DNA of 64,000 nucleotides from Clavelina lepadiformis. Taxonomy: Eukaryota; Chordata; Ascidiacea; Aplousobranchia; Clavelinidae. This document shows, in pieces, positions 32,247-43,948 of this stretch. The notes below the pieces were generated by a model. It made no database searches and was not told the origin of the DNA. It worked only from the letters and a program-made list of their open reading frames with translations. The stretch lies in contig NC_135248.1 of the NCBI RefSeq assembly GCF_947623445.1, forward strand, positions 11,417,820 to 11,481,819. The letters run 5' to 3'. Within the stretch, counting starts at the first letter, position 1. Each line of letters begins with the position of its first letter. Made by a program: the position numbers and the translations under genes.

Positions 32247-34172
32247 ATGTACGTGCCACTTGCCTTGTACTTGATTTGCATAGTTGTGGTCTCCCAACCG
32301 ACAATTGGCCTACAAACCTTTAACCTGTGTCAACCACATTACAAAAAGGGAGAATATTTTATACCTCCGCCGGAACCATGTTTGCATAAGAAACATACTG
32401 CAATTCACCAATGCACAGCCAAAATTTATGATCCTAGTCACCGCCTAATCGACATCGAGGTTTTTGTATGCCGTACGTTTATAACTACCTCAATAGCAAC
32501 CCATTATTTCTTTGGATCCAAAAGTCACGATGATAGTACAGTCGCAGGACCTGCACCTAACCCGGATGCTTGCGATCTTTGGAGAAGAACTTTTCAAGCA
32601 CCAAATGTTGGAGAGTTGAAGCAGCAAAACGAATTCACATGGGCGACCAGAAACAAAGTCAAACGCAGTTACAGCTGGCCCTCTACTACCACTACACGAA
32701 CAATCAATGGCATCCTGAACAAATCGATTTTAAAGTATGATCCGGTAACGCAGAAACTGATGTCGAGTATTGCCACTTTATCGAAGTGCCAAGTGTCTTC
32801 GGGTTCCTGTATTGTGGGAGCCAGAACATTTATATGGAAATTCAAACAATCGTTTCAATGTCCTCAGACTGTTCTTCAGGGAGTCCATAAACTGTTACTA
32901 CATTACCACAAAGAACATTTATACCGAGTGCAAATCAAAGCTCTTGGGATTAGTGTGCATCATCGTGCAAAGTGTGCTGAAAAGACATTTCAATGCTACA
33001 GCCAAAACGCCATTTGCACGCCTACAGGATTGATTCTGGTTCCGCAAAATTGTTCGGAGCTTGCAGCTTTAGACTTTTACAAACCCGCGACAATCAAACA
33101 GCAATCCAACGACGTACATAGCCGCTCGTCCAGTTCGGAAGCCGGTGCCCTTGCAAGATTCATGACGGAAAGCAATGACAATATGGCTGACCATGTGTCT
33201 AATCTAGTGGACGATATACATTACCTAGAGTGTCAAGTTGAAACACTCGTCTCATCTCTTTATGCGCTGGTCGCACGTCAATACCCCGGGGAAACTTTAA
33301 CCGCAATTAGCGGACAGAAAAAAGCAGCCGTCACCATAGGTGATCTTATAACAGAAATTCAATGTTACCCAGTATCGGGAACCGTATTACGAAGTCTGGT
33401 ATATAAGGGTCAGTTTTCTGCTAGGCCCTTAGTTGAATTCTTCTATAATAATGGTACCAAATCGCTCGGTCAAATCTACCGAGACGGAAATCTTTATAGA
33501 GGAGTTCGATATGTAGAATCCTATGTTCCTGGTCGCATATTCTCATTTAACATTGGTAACCAATTCTATCAATTTGAGAATTACTCTCTGAGTCAAATAG
33601 ACTCGGATGTGCAAGCTTTACGGCCGTCTTTCGTACCAGTGAACTTTACAGAACCAGACATTGATTTTGAAACCTTTATCGATGATTATCCTTCAGAAGA
33701 AGACCAAGGATTTGAAGACATCCAAAATATGTTAGTGTCGATGAGCCATTTCAAGCTCGCACATGATAAATTTTACCATTTTCTAGATGCCAATACTGAT
33801 CAAACTAGGGATTACGATTTCTCTAGCGTCAGACACACAATCGAGAATACCTTCTCCAATGTATTTTTGAGTGTTTTATCTTCTATCACAAATCCTGTTT
33901 TAGGCGGGATATTGGTTATTTTACTATTCATGGCAATGTTTTGGGGCTTTGTCTTAACTATTTGGGCAATTAAGTTTTACAGAGGACATGTAGTCGATTT
34001 GGCACGATCTCTCATCTCTCGTGTCCGTCGCATCCGTCAGCCAGCCATGGAAGAAAACGTCCCTCCCGACGATGCTCCAGAAAACAGAGAGGACTTAGTT
34101 GTAACGCAAGAGGTCCGGCATACCGATGAAAACCCCAATGAACCGCTATACCCCAATTTACGTCAGCATTAG
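32247..34172 (+). CDS. env: Envelope-like glycoprotein of the retroelement
   Basis: 641 residues starting two bases after the pol stop; probably made from a spliced mRNA. It has an N-terminal signal peptide (about residues 1-22), many cysteines, several N-x-S/T sites and a basic K-V-K-R at 137-140 that could be a protease cleavage site. One strong transmembrane helix spans about 551-576, followed by a 65-residue cytoplasmic tail. Residues 370-450 hold a pattern of R-P-L-V-x-F, then G-Q-I, a G-N-L turn and F-x-x-G-x-x-x-Y-x-F-E-N-Y. This recalls the central domain of class III fusogens of the herpesvirus gB/chuvirus type. Capture of viral glycoprotein genes by LTR elements is known; this particular relationship is inference. 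The frame is unbroken. Confidence 0.8.
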   Translation: MYVPLALYLICIVVVSQPTIGLQTFNLCQPHYKKGEYFIPPPEPCLHKKHTAIHQCTAKIYDPSHRLIDIEVFVCRTFITTSIATHYFFGSKSHDDSTVAGPAPNPDACDLWRRTFQAPNVGELKQQNEFTWATRNKVKRSYSWPSTTTTRTINGILNKSILKYDPVTQKLMSSIATLSKCQVSSGSCIVGARTFIWKFKQSFQCPQTVLQGVHKLLLHYHKEHLYRVQIKALGISVHHRAKCAEKTFQCYSQNAICTPTGLILVPQNCSELAALDFYKPATIKQQSNDVHSRSSSSEAGALARFMTESNDNMADHVSNLVDDIHYLECQVETLVSSLYALVARQYPGETLTAISGQKKAAVTIGDLITEIQCYPVSGTVLRSLVYKGQFSARPLVEFFYNNGTKSLGQIYRDGNLYRGVRYVESYVPGRIFSFNIGNQFYQFENYSLSQIDSDVQALRPSFVPVNFTEPDIDFETFIDDYPSEEDQGFEDIQNMLVSMSHFKLAHDKFYHFLDANTDQTRDYDFSSVRHTIENTFSNVFLSVLSSITNPVLGGILVILLFMAMFWGFVLTIWAIKFYRGHVVDLARSLISRVRRIRQPAMEENVPPDDAPENREDLVVTQEVRHTDENPNEPLYPNLRQH

Positions 34173-34640
34173 GCCTTGTCGCGGCGTTGTCCTATACGGT
34201 TATGACGTAGGTACAGCGCGAACGTATTACCTGTTCATTTGCGTTTCCTCTGGTTCACATAGCTGATTCATACCTTGTGTTTGTGTGTTATTTTTTATAT
34301 GTAGGTGTCTACTTATATGTAGTGTGGTATTAGGTTTTGTGTGAAATTACAATTACGATTCTTTTATGTTACTTTGGTTTGTGGTAAAAGCTATATATAT
34401 AAAAAAAAAATAAAAACATAAAAAAAAAATATATCAAAATATTAAAAAACCCTTCTATATAACATAGTATTAGTGAAGAATGTTTACTGCTATTTTTTCT
34501 ATTGCATGTATCAATTCGTGTGACCTGTGATGACTGCACAAATATGACTGGAGGGAAAACAAATTCTGCATTCACATTGCAAGCTGCCAACAACAATCTT
34601 GCAACCTGCCAACGCCAGTATCCCTACCTCGAAGCTTTTT

Positions 34641-34653
34641 GGGTTGGGGGAGT
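34641..34653 (+). promoter_or_regulatory. Candidate polypurine tract
   Basis: A G-rich stretch (GGGTTGGGGGAGT) ends four bases before the 3' LTR, at the place where plus-strand priming occurs. It is interrupted by two Ts and so is atypical. Confidence 0.5.
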
Positions 34654-34657
34654 TAAT

Positions 34658-35355
34658 TGTGGCGTTCGGACAATTTCATAATTGCAATAATTATATATAT
34701 TGGCATTGCATAAAGTTTGATTTTTCTCCAGTCTAGATAATGTAATAATGTGCAAAGCTTGTAGCGTGCTGACATAGATTGAAGTGTTTCAAGTACCTTG
34801 TTTTCGTGGTGTAATATGCGACACGTGGTTTATGGTAGCAGGTATTGTTCTAGTATCTTTAATCACAAGCGTAGTTTTAAACCAATATGTGATATAGTAA
34901 GTGTGTCAAGTGGTTTTTCTGTACTGGTGTAAAATCGATTTGAATTCTTTGTGATGAAAAGCTTAGAATAACATGGACACATGTACACGTGTGATAGCAG
35001 TTAATTTGGCACTCGCTCATTGGTCAATATTTTAGTATATAAAACAAGTGTTGGATTTAAATCCCTCTCTTGGAAATTCTCTCTTCTCTGAGTTATTTCC
35101 CTTGTTCTGCTGAATTGAAGTTATTACTGAATTATTATGAAAGTGGGATCATGGTGTAAATATTGCTAATTCGATACAACTTATTCGGACAATATAACAA
35201 CTAAACTTTATGAAGTTGGTGTTGATTTAAGAAGCAGAATAGAGAGAGCAAACGCAACGGAGTCAAAGACAATCATAGGAGTCAGACAATAAAACTGAAA
35301 GACTGGGTTTGGCTTAGGCCATCCCAAAACCATTACCACACCACGCAATCCCATA
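34658..35355 (+). repeat. 3' LTR, 698 bp
   Basis: Offset 8,189 from the 5' LTR; no difference seen on reading both copies. It is followed by GTGT and then by host sequence, whose first bases complete the TTA duplication of the DNA transposon. Confidence 0.95.
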
Positions 35356-35675
35356 GTGTTATCATACGTTAGAAAGCGCTTAATTACGTCAGAATAAGAA
35401 AAAAGCGCCCTTAAATTGAAGTAGGCTGCAAGGAAACAGGATTTTACAGTGTTCATTAAACAAATCGCTTAGGAAATGTTGAAGCAGTGTATGCCTAACT
35501 GATTCATTCAGTTTAAATAATATTATCAAGCTGGAGCTATTGCAGTTGCGTAGATATTACACTCATGCACTGGAAAAAAGTAATCGCACAAAAGTATCAC
35601 ACTATAGGTTATGTTCATTCATATGTTACCGTCTTGCAAACTGGTTGTTAAATGAATATGCCATTCCTAGTAGAT

Positions 35676-38218
35676 CTACTGAACTCGTTCTGTGCTATCC
35701 CGGTCGACTCCGCAGCAGCAAAATTTGCGAGTTATCCAACGTAGGCACCCACTGAAGGTTTTCTTTTTGCTCATGGTATCAATGGCTGTAGGCACATTGG
35801 AAACTTGACTGTTCCCAGGGACAGCTGGGCCGCTTGAGATGTGATAATTATTAGCTTGCATCACTGTTGCTGTTGGTAGGTGGCGACGCTGAGCAGCAAA
35901 GGGCAATTCGCTTGAAACAGATGTGTTTTGCTGGCTTGGCTTGTTATTGAACTGGTCCGCTGACGAAAAATTTCTTCTCAACGCATAACTACGGCTTCCA
36001 TGTCTGGTGCGACTGATCTTGTTTCCTGCTTCTACTTGAATGTTGTCCAAATCGGGTTTGATCAAGTTATGAGGTAAGAAGTTTGCTTCATGCGTTTCAC
36101 CCAAAAAGGTTGTGGGTGAACTATCAGCAACAGATCCCTCATTGAAAGAACGCAACTGCTTTCTTGTTGATTGTGGCGATATGTAATTCTCTATGTCAGA
36201 CTCGTTATTGGACGATTTCGTAATTATCTGACGATGTTGATTGCCATGCATAGACTTTGGAAGTGAGTAGATGGCGTCATTGGAGATCTTGGGTAATTCC
36301 GCCTGTTTTTGCTGGCGTCGAGATATTTCCGCGATTCCAGCTTCGTGGCGCCTGGGTACTCCTTGGAATTGCTCAAGCTGTTGATTTATTTGCTGATCTA
36401 TCTTCCAGTTATAGGTTGCTGAATGTACATCCACATCGGATTCGTTATCAGACGATTCCAAACTTAGAGCTACAGCATTGACGTATCCTTTCGGTTGTCG
36501 AGTTTGGATGTCGTAAATTGACTGGGAAAGTGAGAAGATGGTGTCAATGGAAGTTTTTGGAGGTCCTGATTGTTCTATTTGGCGTCTAGATGCGTCGGTG
36601 ATGCTATCTTTGTTGCGATGGACCAATGCTTGGTCTAATTGTGGACCCATTGGTTGATTTATCTGGTTGGGGGTTGCAGGAGACGTTTCATTTCTACGAC
36701 GCCCAAGTTGCACTTCTGTATGGTTTTCTTGTTGCCGATAAATCAAGCTTCTTTGATTTTGAATCTTCTTATTGCTTTCAGATTTCTGCATGACCTTAGG
36801 ATCCTGACTCGTTTGCTGATCCTTAAAGAAAATTTCAAAAGTTGCAACTCACAACATTCAGGCTCTTAGCTTTGAAAACTTGAACGCAACGAGAGCTTAA
36901 TACACTTACCATTTTGCTTGTACTGCATGCGACTGTTGCTTTAGATAAACCTTGAAAAGTATCTTCCGAAATATGATTCTTATTTCTGAAAGAGTTTAAA
37001 CGCTCATTGGTGATGAACTTGGCGTCAATCGGGATTTTGGAAAGACTTCGATGACATTTCATGTTTTGATCCCACCATTCTATGTGTAGAAAAACACACA
37101 TCCAAGAAATTAAATACCCATATACGGTACGCAAGTTATTTGCTACATATTTATGCAGACATAGGCCTACTATAGATATAATAGCATAGGCCTACATACT
37201 TACAGACTATATAGATTACAAAATACATTAATAGGTATTATATGAGATGGGCTATGCTTAACAAACTTATTATTTAAAGACGATATATTTGGCTTATGAA
37301 AATTCTTTTGAGAATTCACATATTGGCTGACCTATCAGCCTACAGCCTAACATTTACAATAAACAGCAACCGATCATGACACCGTACAGCGCTGGATCAT
37401 GTGAAAAATGGAAATGCCACTTAGTTAACTAAAATAACCTGGGACTTGTGACTTGGTGAGCTGGTCCTCACAAGAGCAGTGAGAATATGACACGGCACGA
37501 ATCCATTTTCCGTTATTATCTTTCTGATTCCGAATTCGGACATGACAGCCGTCGTTGTCAGTTGTGATTTCTCTGTCGAATTCATCGAACTTGCACACTG
37601 TAATTGCCCTTAATATGCCAAGCTTACAGAGCACTCGGAAGATATAAAGACGACGGTTGTCAACCCTGTAAAAATACAGATGACCAGCAAACTTAAGTAG
37701 GCTATAGGTATCATTTTTTGTGGAAAACATTTCACTTAATTTGGACAAGTTAATGGGCTCTGTAGAACGTGACTTGTCGTACTAAACAAATACAATGCGT
37801 CCAAAGTCCGCGTTCTGGTAAACAAAGAACAATATTCCATAACTGTGACTAGAAGAAAGATCATGCTTTAATTACGTCATAGAAGAAATAGTTTGCTACA
37901 GATACGGTGAACGTGCAGGCCTATTCCTACTTTAAAACGCTTAAATTTTGCTCGTTATATATTAATCAAACGGAATTAATTGTATTAACTCTGTATAGAG
38001 TAGTATGGGGCAAAACCTTACCCGTAATAATTGCCATCTCGAACGAGGACTCTTACGTTAGGAAAGTCATCTGCTGACAAAACTCCTCTGGCTATTTCTT
38101 CGCAAACTTCGTTTAGCGGCCTGCCCTTTTTAAAGCATAACGCTACCGAATCTTGAGTGAATTTGACCTTGGATGGCGATAAAGAAATCCTCTCTCTTCG
38201 CTTACGTTTTCTTTCCAT
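35676..38218 (-). CDS. ParB-like-fold protein with disordered C-terminal half and Cys tail
   Basis: Four exons on the minus strand (38022-38218, 37439-37665, 36910-37079, 35676-36821) join in phase to 579 residues. One donor, after 37439, is a weaker GTTATT. The basic N-terminus leads into a domain with F-T-Q-D-S, then L-x-x-V, D-F-P-x-V-x-V, and a G-x-Y-Y-x-V-D-N-R-R-L-Y-x-F box split by the first intron. D-N-R-R-L is characteristic of ParB/sulfiredoxin-like nuclease-fold proteins found in bacterial toxins and scattered eukaryotes. The last exon is Gln/Asn/Ser-rich low complexity with two loosely repeated acidic blocks. It ends in R-W-I-T-R-K-F and three cysteines, a likely S-acylation site. 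The biochemical role is unknown; ATP/GTP binding or nucleic-acid cleavage would be guesses. Confidence 0.68.
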
Positions 38219-41200
38219 TTGTACCTAGCCACTATTTCTCATATGACGCAGCAGGCTGGCTTATAAGTCTGATACAAATGTAATGTAGTGTATGTCTGAA
38301 TGAAGCATACGTTCCCAGCATTTGTTGACCTTACCGTTAGCTTTGCTCATGAGCGTTGTTTGCAAAGGTTCTTGTAGGCAATATAAACGAAAGCACACAA
38401 TTCGTGATTAATTGACCAAGACGAGATTTAAGTTTCGCTTACGGGACCGTCCCTAAAGGCTTTCTTTTTGGCCTCTTCTGGTCGTTCAAAGCATGACAAC
38501 CAAGCCTAGGAAATTTACCCTTAAACAATTGTGCCATTATTGGACTTAAGTCACGCATTGTTATCCTATACCGATACAACGCTTCACTAAGTTTGCTCGA
38601 GTAAACAAGTTTTTCAACAGTGCTATGTTGCCTACCTATGTCGGAGTTTCTGCATGATGTGTTTTCGCTCAAGAAGAAGGTGGCTTCGCTACTACTAGTA
38701 AACCATATATTTCTAATGCATTATATCATCCCTACTTGATAATTCTCGTGAGGGTTCTGGGGCAATAAATCGAAAACTATATGAGCAAAGGGGTAACCAT
38801 AAGGTATTGCACCCATGAACATGCCTTGCTGTGTGCCATGGAAACTCTTTTTAACTACTTTTTTGTTATTATTATGTCATCAGGTTGATTATGATTTGCT
38901 ATCAGATTTAAAAGCTTTCAGTAGAACACATATGCAAAATTAACATGACTTCAATTGCAAGGGCCCTCGCAAATTTTAGCACATTTTAAATCTGCCATAG
39001 CGTACTTTCAGCGTAGGCCTCTCGCTAACATGCCTACAAGTAACCCGCCTAAATTAGCTATTTTCTAAAATTCTATTTCAGCGTTTACTTGTTAGTGGTG
39101 TTTCGCAGTTGTATAACGCAAAGATCCTTTTTCTTTTTCTCTCCCTGCGTGTATTGGTGAAGTTTCATCGCTGAAACCGTTGTTCCAGCTAGCACAAATA
39201 AACTTAGAATTCTTCAATTAAATATAAGGCGCACTATACAACATGCACCACACAAAACTAAAAAAAAACAACAGAATTTAGTTATAGGAATTCTACAACT
39301 TCACGCACCAAATACGCATTTAACTCGATGATTGTCAACCGTGACGTCGAGTACAGCCTGTATGTATCTATCCAAGATGAGTCAAGCACCAACTGCCACC
39401 TTAAAAGGCCGTTTTAAGTTAAAACGGGTCGGCGGGAACGTTTACCGAAGGCAAGAACGAACTTAAACCAGAATCGAACCTTGTAACAATACCAAAAGGC
39501 TTTTAAATATAATATCATAAACAACTGATTTCTAGCAACTTGCAACTGTAGTGTTTTTTAATTTTTTTAAAAAATTTTGGAATTGTTTACGGCGTTTTCA
39601 AGAACTGAGAATGCCGGCCCTGAAGATAAAACTTATATTAATATTTTAACAAACTGGAAGCATTACCGCAGCTGTGTTGGACCAGAGACCAATTAACTAA
39701 AACCATGAGGTAAAATAGGAAACAAAATAATGTAAAATTAACTACAAAGGTAAATCCTTTTTAAGCTGAAAGTCGATATAGATAAGTTTTCTCATGATTT
39801 AATAACCATATAAGAAAGTGTGCTTGTACAGCTAAAAACTTTGTGCCTAAAATTTCCGAGAATGCGGTAAACTTCACATTCAATTATTTCAATTTCTTTG
39901 ATGGTGGCAAATATAATAAATACTTCGCTCTATTAACAAGGTTGAGCATAAGCAGAATGTCGAAGTAAAGGCTGACTACAACTCCAGTATTGTTTTGTTG
40001 TCTTATGACCAGCAAAATATGTATCGATAAAAGCGATGTTTAATGCATTCTGTGTAATGTCTGTACGCATGACGTGAAACTTATAGCGAGTTGCGTTGGT
40101 TTTCTTCTGTTATGAAGTTATCTTTGACAAATTATTTATAGGTCATTTACTACACAAATAAACAAAATTAATCTTAAAGCCAGCAAAATGTGTCTCGCAA
40201 AAGGGACATCGTCTCATTATTTGTGTACACGACAGTATAGGCTATAGCTGCGACAGCATTTATATGGCGAAAAATGGACTAACTGGACAACAGAGCAAAA
40301 GGTGTGCTTGCTACAACATCAACGTTTTTCCTTGGATTTTGATATGATTTTTAATTACTCACTTCGAAACCACAATAGATGTAATGAAATTATATAACTA
40401 ACATACTGCAATAGAAACTTAATTTGCTGATAGAAACCTAGAAATATGGGCACGAGCGTGCTCCTTTTTTGGGAGGGTGAGTGACGTTCTTTTTTCAAGT
40501 TGGGAACGTTTGCGCGCTCCTATTTTATAGGTTTATCCGCCCGTCGCTCTTTTTTTTTGCACAAACAGTACTATGAAAGTAAAAAATAAAGAGAATTTTC
40601 ATAAAAATTAGGTTAAATCGAAAATCTAAATTTTTTTTACTGCTTCGAGATTCTATGCTGTGAGAAAAGGAAGACTGCTTTGAGACTAACTCAAGGCAAT
40701 TAACAAGTAACCACCTGACGTGATGATGGTGATAATGACGCGTATAACTTTGATTTTCTAAAAAGAACCGAAGCGGAAAAAAGAGCTCGCTCTTTCTCTG
40801 CGAGGAGCCTGTGCGACGTTCTTTTAAAAAGAGCGGTTGACAAGCTATGCATGTAGGCCCATAATCGATTTCTTTTTTTAACAAACAAACAAACACGAAA
40901 GAGTTCATTCGCAATGTTTGCCGATAAGTGAAGTGAAAGGTGAAACATCAACTAAACTAATTATATTTTTACAGGCGTTTGTATATTTGTCACAATTGCC
41001 CCAATGTATGTTGCATTTTTGTCATAGGCCTAATTGTAAATACATGACAGTGGTAATTAGCATAATTAAAATGAATTTAATATACTAAAAGGAAAAGTGA
41101 AGGTTATGGTCAAACTTCAACTTTTAGCGCACGTCTGCATGCAAACCGGTCGATCAGCTCATAACATCAACATAACATCAAGATCAAATAGCCTTCTGCC

Positions 41201-43948
41201 AGAGGTCATCGCCAAACATTTCTTTCATCAAAGTAATTTTAACTATAAAAGCTAATCAATCCAGCAAAACCTATAGATAAAATGGCCATTGTACCAAAGA
41301 AGTAGACACAATAAGGCAAGTTGTTTCAAGCCACATTATACTGCATATAGTATTTATCACAATTTTTAATATGTCTCTTTGCCTAATTGAGGCCAAATGT
41401 TCACACACGATGCAACTTATTTTTCAAAGTTCAGTTATAAACTGTTAGAATTGTGTTGTCTGTTTCTATGTACTTTAACTTTCATTTGCGTACTGGTATT
41501 CGGGTAATTTTCATAACTTGATTAATCAAGCGTAGTTTAAAACATTAGCTTTGGGCAAAATAAATACTTTTACTTCTGCTGAACTTACGCTATTAGCCTA
41601 TTACATGCCCAAGCCACAAGCGCCCAAGTATCCTTAGCGTCGTACACATACGCTGACTCCATTAAACAAACTTTTGTGGAAAATATTAGGGTAAAAACAA
41701 ACTCACATGACTGTACGCAAACTTTTTTCTAGCAAATATGCTTATTTTAATTGAATATAACTATTAAAATTAATTACTTTACCTCGAATGGAAATTTGTG
41801 ATGGCAAAAGTTTATTTGCAAAGATTGATTTCTGACGATTAAACCCTAAACAGATTTCGCTAACATCGTGAATGTTAATGTTCTAAAACTTTATAACCAA
41901 TTGCAACTTAAATTAAATTTTGGGCAGTCATTACGCAATAAATGTATCCTTCTTACTAATTATAATTATCTCTATATAAGAATTATAAATTTATTGCCTT
42001 TGTTCGTTATAGCTTATTACAATATACTCAAATTACAACTAACTTATATGAAGTAATTCATGCAGATTTGGCTTACCAGGTAGCATGAAATATAAGACTT
42101 GCTGCATGCATTACTGTAGTCGTATTTATAGGTTCTAGCTGATTACCAACATTGATTACCAATTTCGACACTTTTAGCATCGATGTATTTTATTCTATTA
42201 TGCACCTGTGTAAAATTAATCAGAATGTCAGAAGGCATTTTCCTACATTTTTCCGTTTGTGGTGTTTTGAAAGTAGGGCTAACAAAATAATATGTTAGTT
42301 TTCATCAGCAACACGATCTTTAAGTGTAAAATTGTGCAAAAAATGTGTAAATGAGTAAAAATCGCGATTATTAATCGTTGAATTATTATTTAGTCGTTAT
42401 TTATTTTTTAACATCTTATCTTCAGGCCCAAAGTGAATTGATAAACGGAAACTGAAGTTATTATGACCGACAAAAAACTTGGTATAGGCTACACAAAATT
42501 ATTTATCAGAACATGCAGTAGATGCGGCTCAGTGTAACAGAAGACCTTACTTCGGAAGCCAGTTGCACTCAACGGGTATATATACTGCTGTTACTTTTAC
42601 ATGACAAGGACATCCTTATAAAGTGTTTTGTAGGCAGTTGTGTGCGTTGCCAAGTCTTAACAATGTCAGCGTTATGAATGAAAGATTCAGTTTACAATGT
42701 CAGTTCATAGACTATAAAGTCTTGAAGAAATAAAGTCCACGTTGTAAATTAGGTATCTACAAAGGCGTGGGCATACTCTTACTAATATTAGACTTACGAA
42801 GTTAGCGCATACTTGCCCGTTTCTTATTTTCAACAAAAATAATTAATTTATGGGTGTGTCACCGGTTGCAACATAGCTCAACGTGACCTTAGTGACGTTA
42901 GTGTCCGACCCACGCGAGCTACTGTAGGATACATATCTCTTAGAAGGAAATTTATTACCATATATGGGTCACTTCTTGACTTGTGGGATTTAAAGCACCT
43001 ATACTTACAAATAATCCAACTTGTTAACATTGGTTGTGAACATCTTCTGAACTTAATTATAGATGTCTACAAGGTTTTAACGGCATACCCAGTTACCATG
43101 TGATATAAAAGAATTGCGATTGCAAGTTGTAAACGTTTGCCTGTGACTAACACCGACAAGAATTGCGGAAGTAACTGGATTGCCAATTGCCAGTGGCAAT
43201 ATTTGTTTTACTTCTTCTTGATCACAATGAAGTTACATGAAAAGACACTCCTAGTTTTCAATAGTGACAATTTTAGAATCAATATCTGCAAACTTAGCGC
43301 ATTTGAAATAAGCGAAAGTTAAATGTGAAGCTTCGAAAGGATGGTTGCAAGAGTTATTTAAGTGTATATGGTCTGTGTATATCGTTTAAATACATATGAC
43401 TATAAGTACCTTTCAAAGAAAAGTATTAAAAATTTTAATAGTTAGCAAACAGGTTGTGAAAAAAACAATTAGCTTGATTGTTGCTTAAGTTTATCGTAGA
43501 TATTTTAATTTTGGTTGTTTTTATTGTTGTATATATGTTATGGCCATTTAAGCAAAATAATCTTCTCCATAAACACCAGGTTTAAGCAGCCTTTTAAGGC
43601 GACAAACAATTCAGTATTTTACTGAAACGTATTGTGTTAGTTATATTATAATTATAATTATGATATAATTATCATTTTTTTACTAATAATATTTTAATAT
43701 CATATAGGCCTACTCATCATATATTGTATCATATATATATCATACTGCACAATATTCTATGAAAACACATAAGCTGCACATGAACAGAAGAAATATGGAA
43801 TATAGAAAAAGTATTTGAAATCAGTGGATTTTCCTATACATATATATGCGGAAATTCGAATTGGCAATTCTTTTAAGCAGAGTATAAGTATATGACTGTT
43901 TTAATCACGGGAATTCAGTAAACATATAATTTCCTCTGGATACTGACA
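38219..43948. other. 5.7-kb gene-poor spacer between divergent genes
   Basis: Separates the ParB-like gene (-) from the kringle/propeller gene (+). Short frames such as minus 38439-38672, minus 40525-40914 and plus 41868-42056 show no domain and no supporting splice pattern. A stretch at about 40440-40960 has repeated GAGC/CTC-rich words with poly(T) runs and may be an old transposon remnant, but I could not define its ends. AT-rich simple sequence lies near 43640-43740, just upstream of the kringle gene start. Confidence 0.45.

Larger units (their letters stand above)
26469..35355 (+). mobile_element. Complete Ty3/gypsy LTR retrotransposon with env (8,887 bp)
   Basis: Two 698-bp LTRs flank gag, pol and env, all open. 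The order protease-RT-RNase H-integrase in pol defines Ty3/gypsy. A 4-bp target-site duplication GTGT abuts both ends (26465-26468 and 35356-35359). A primer-binding site follows the 5' LTR and a G-rich tract precedes the 3' LTR. The LTRs looked identical on reading, so the insertion is young. It sits exactly at the right end of the DNA transposon. An env-like third gene makes it potentially an endogenous retrovirus; infectivity is not implied. Confidence 0.95.

Noticed and set aside
40440..40960. Transposon with GAGC/CTC-rich ends
   Set aside because: No pair of inverted ends or target duplication could be fixed by eye.
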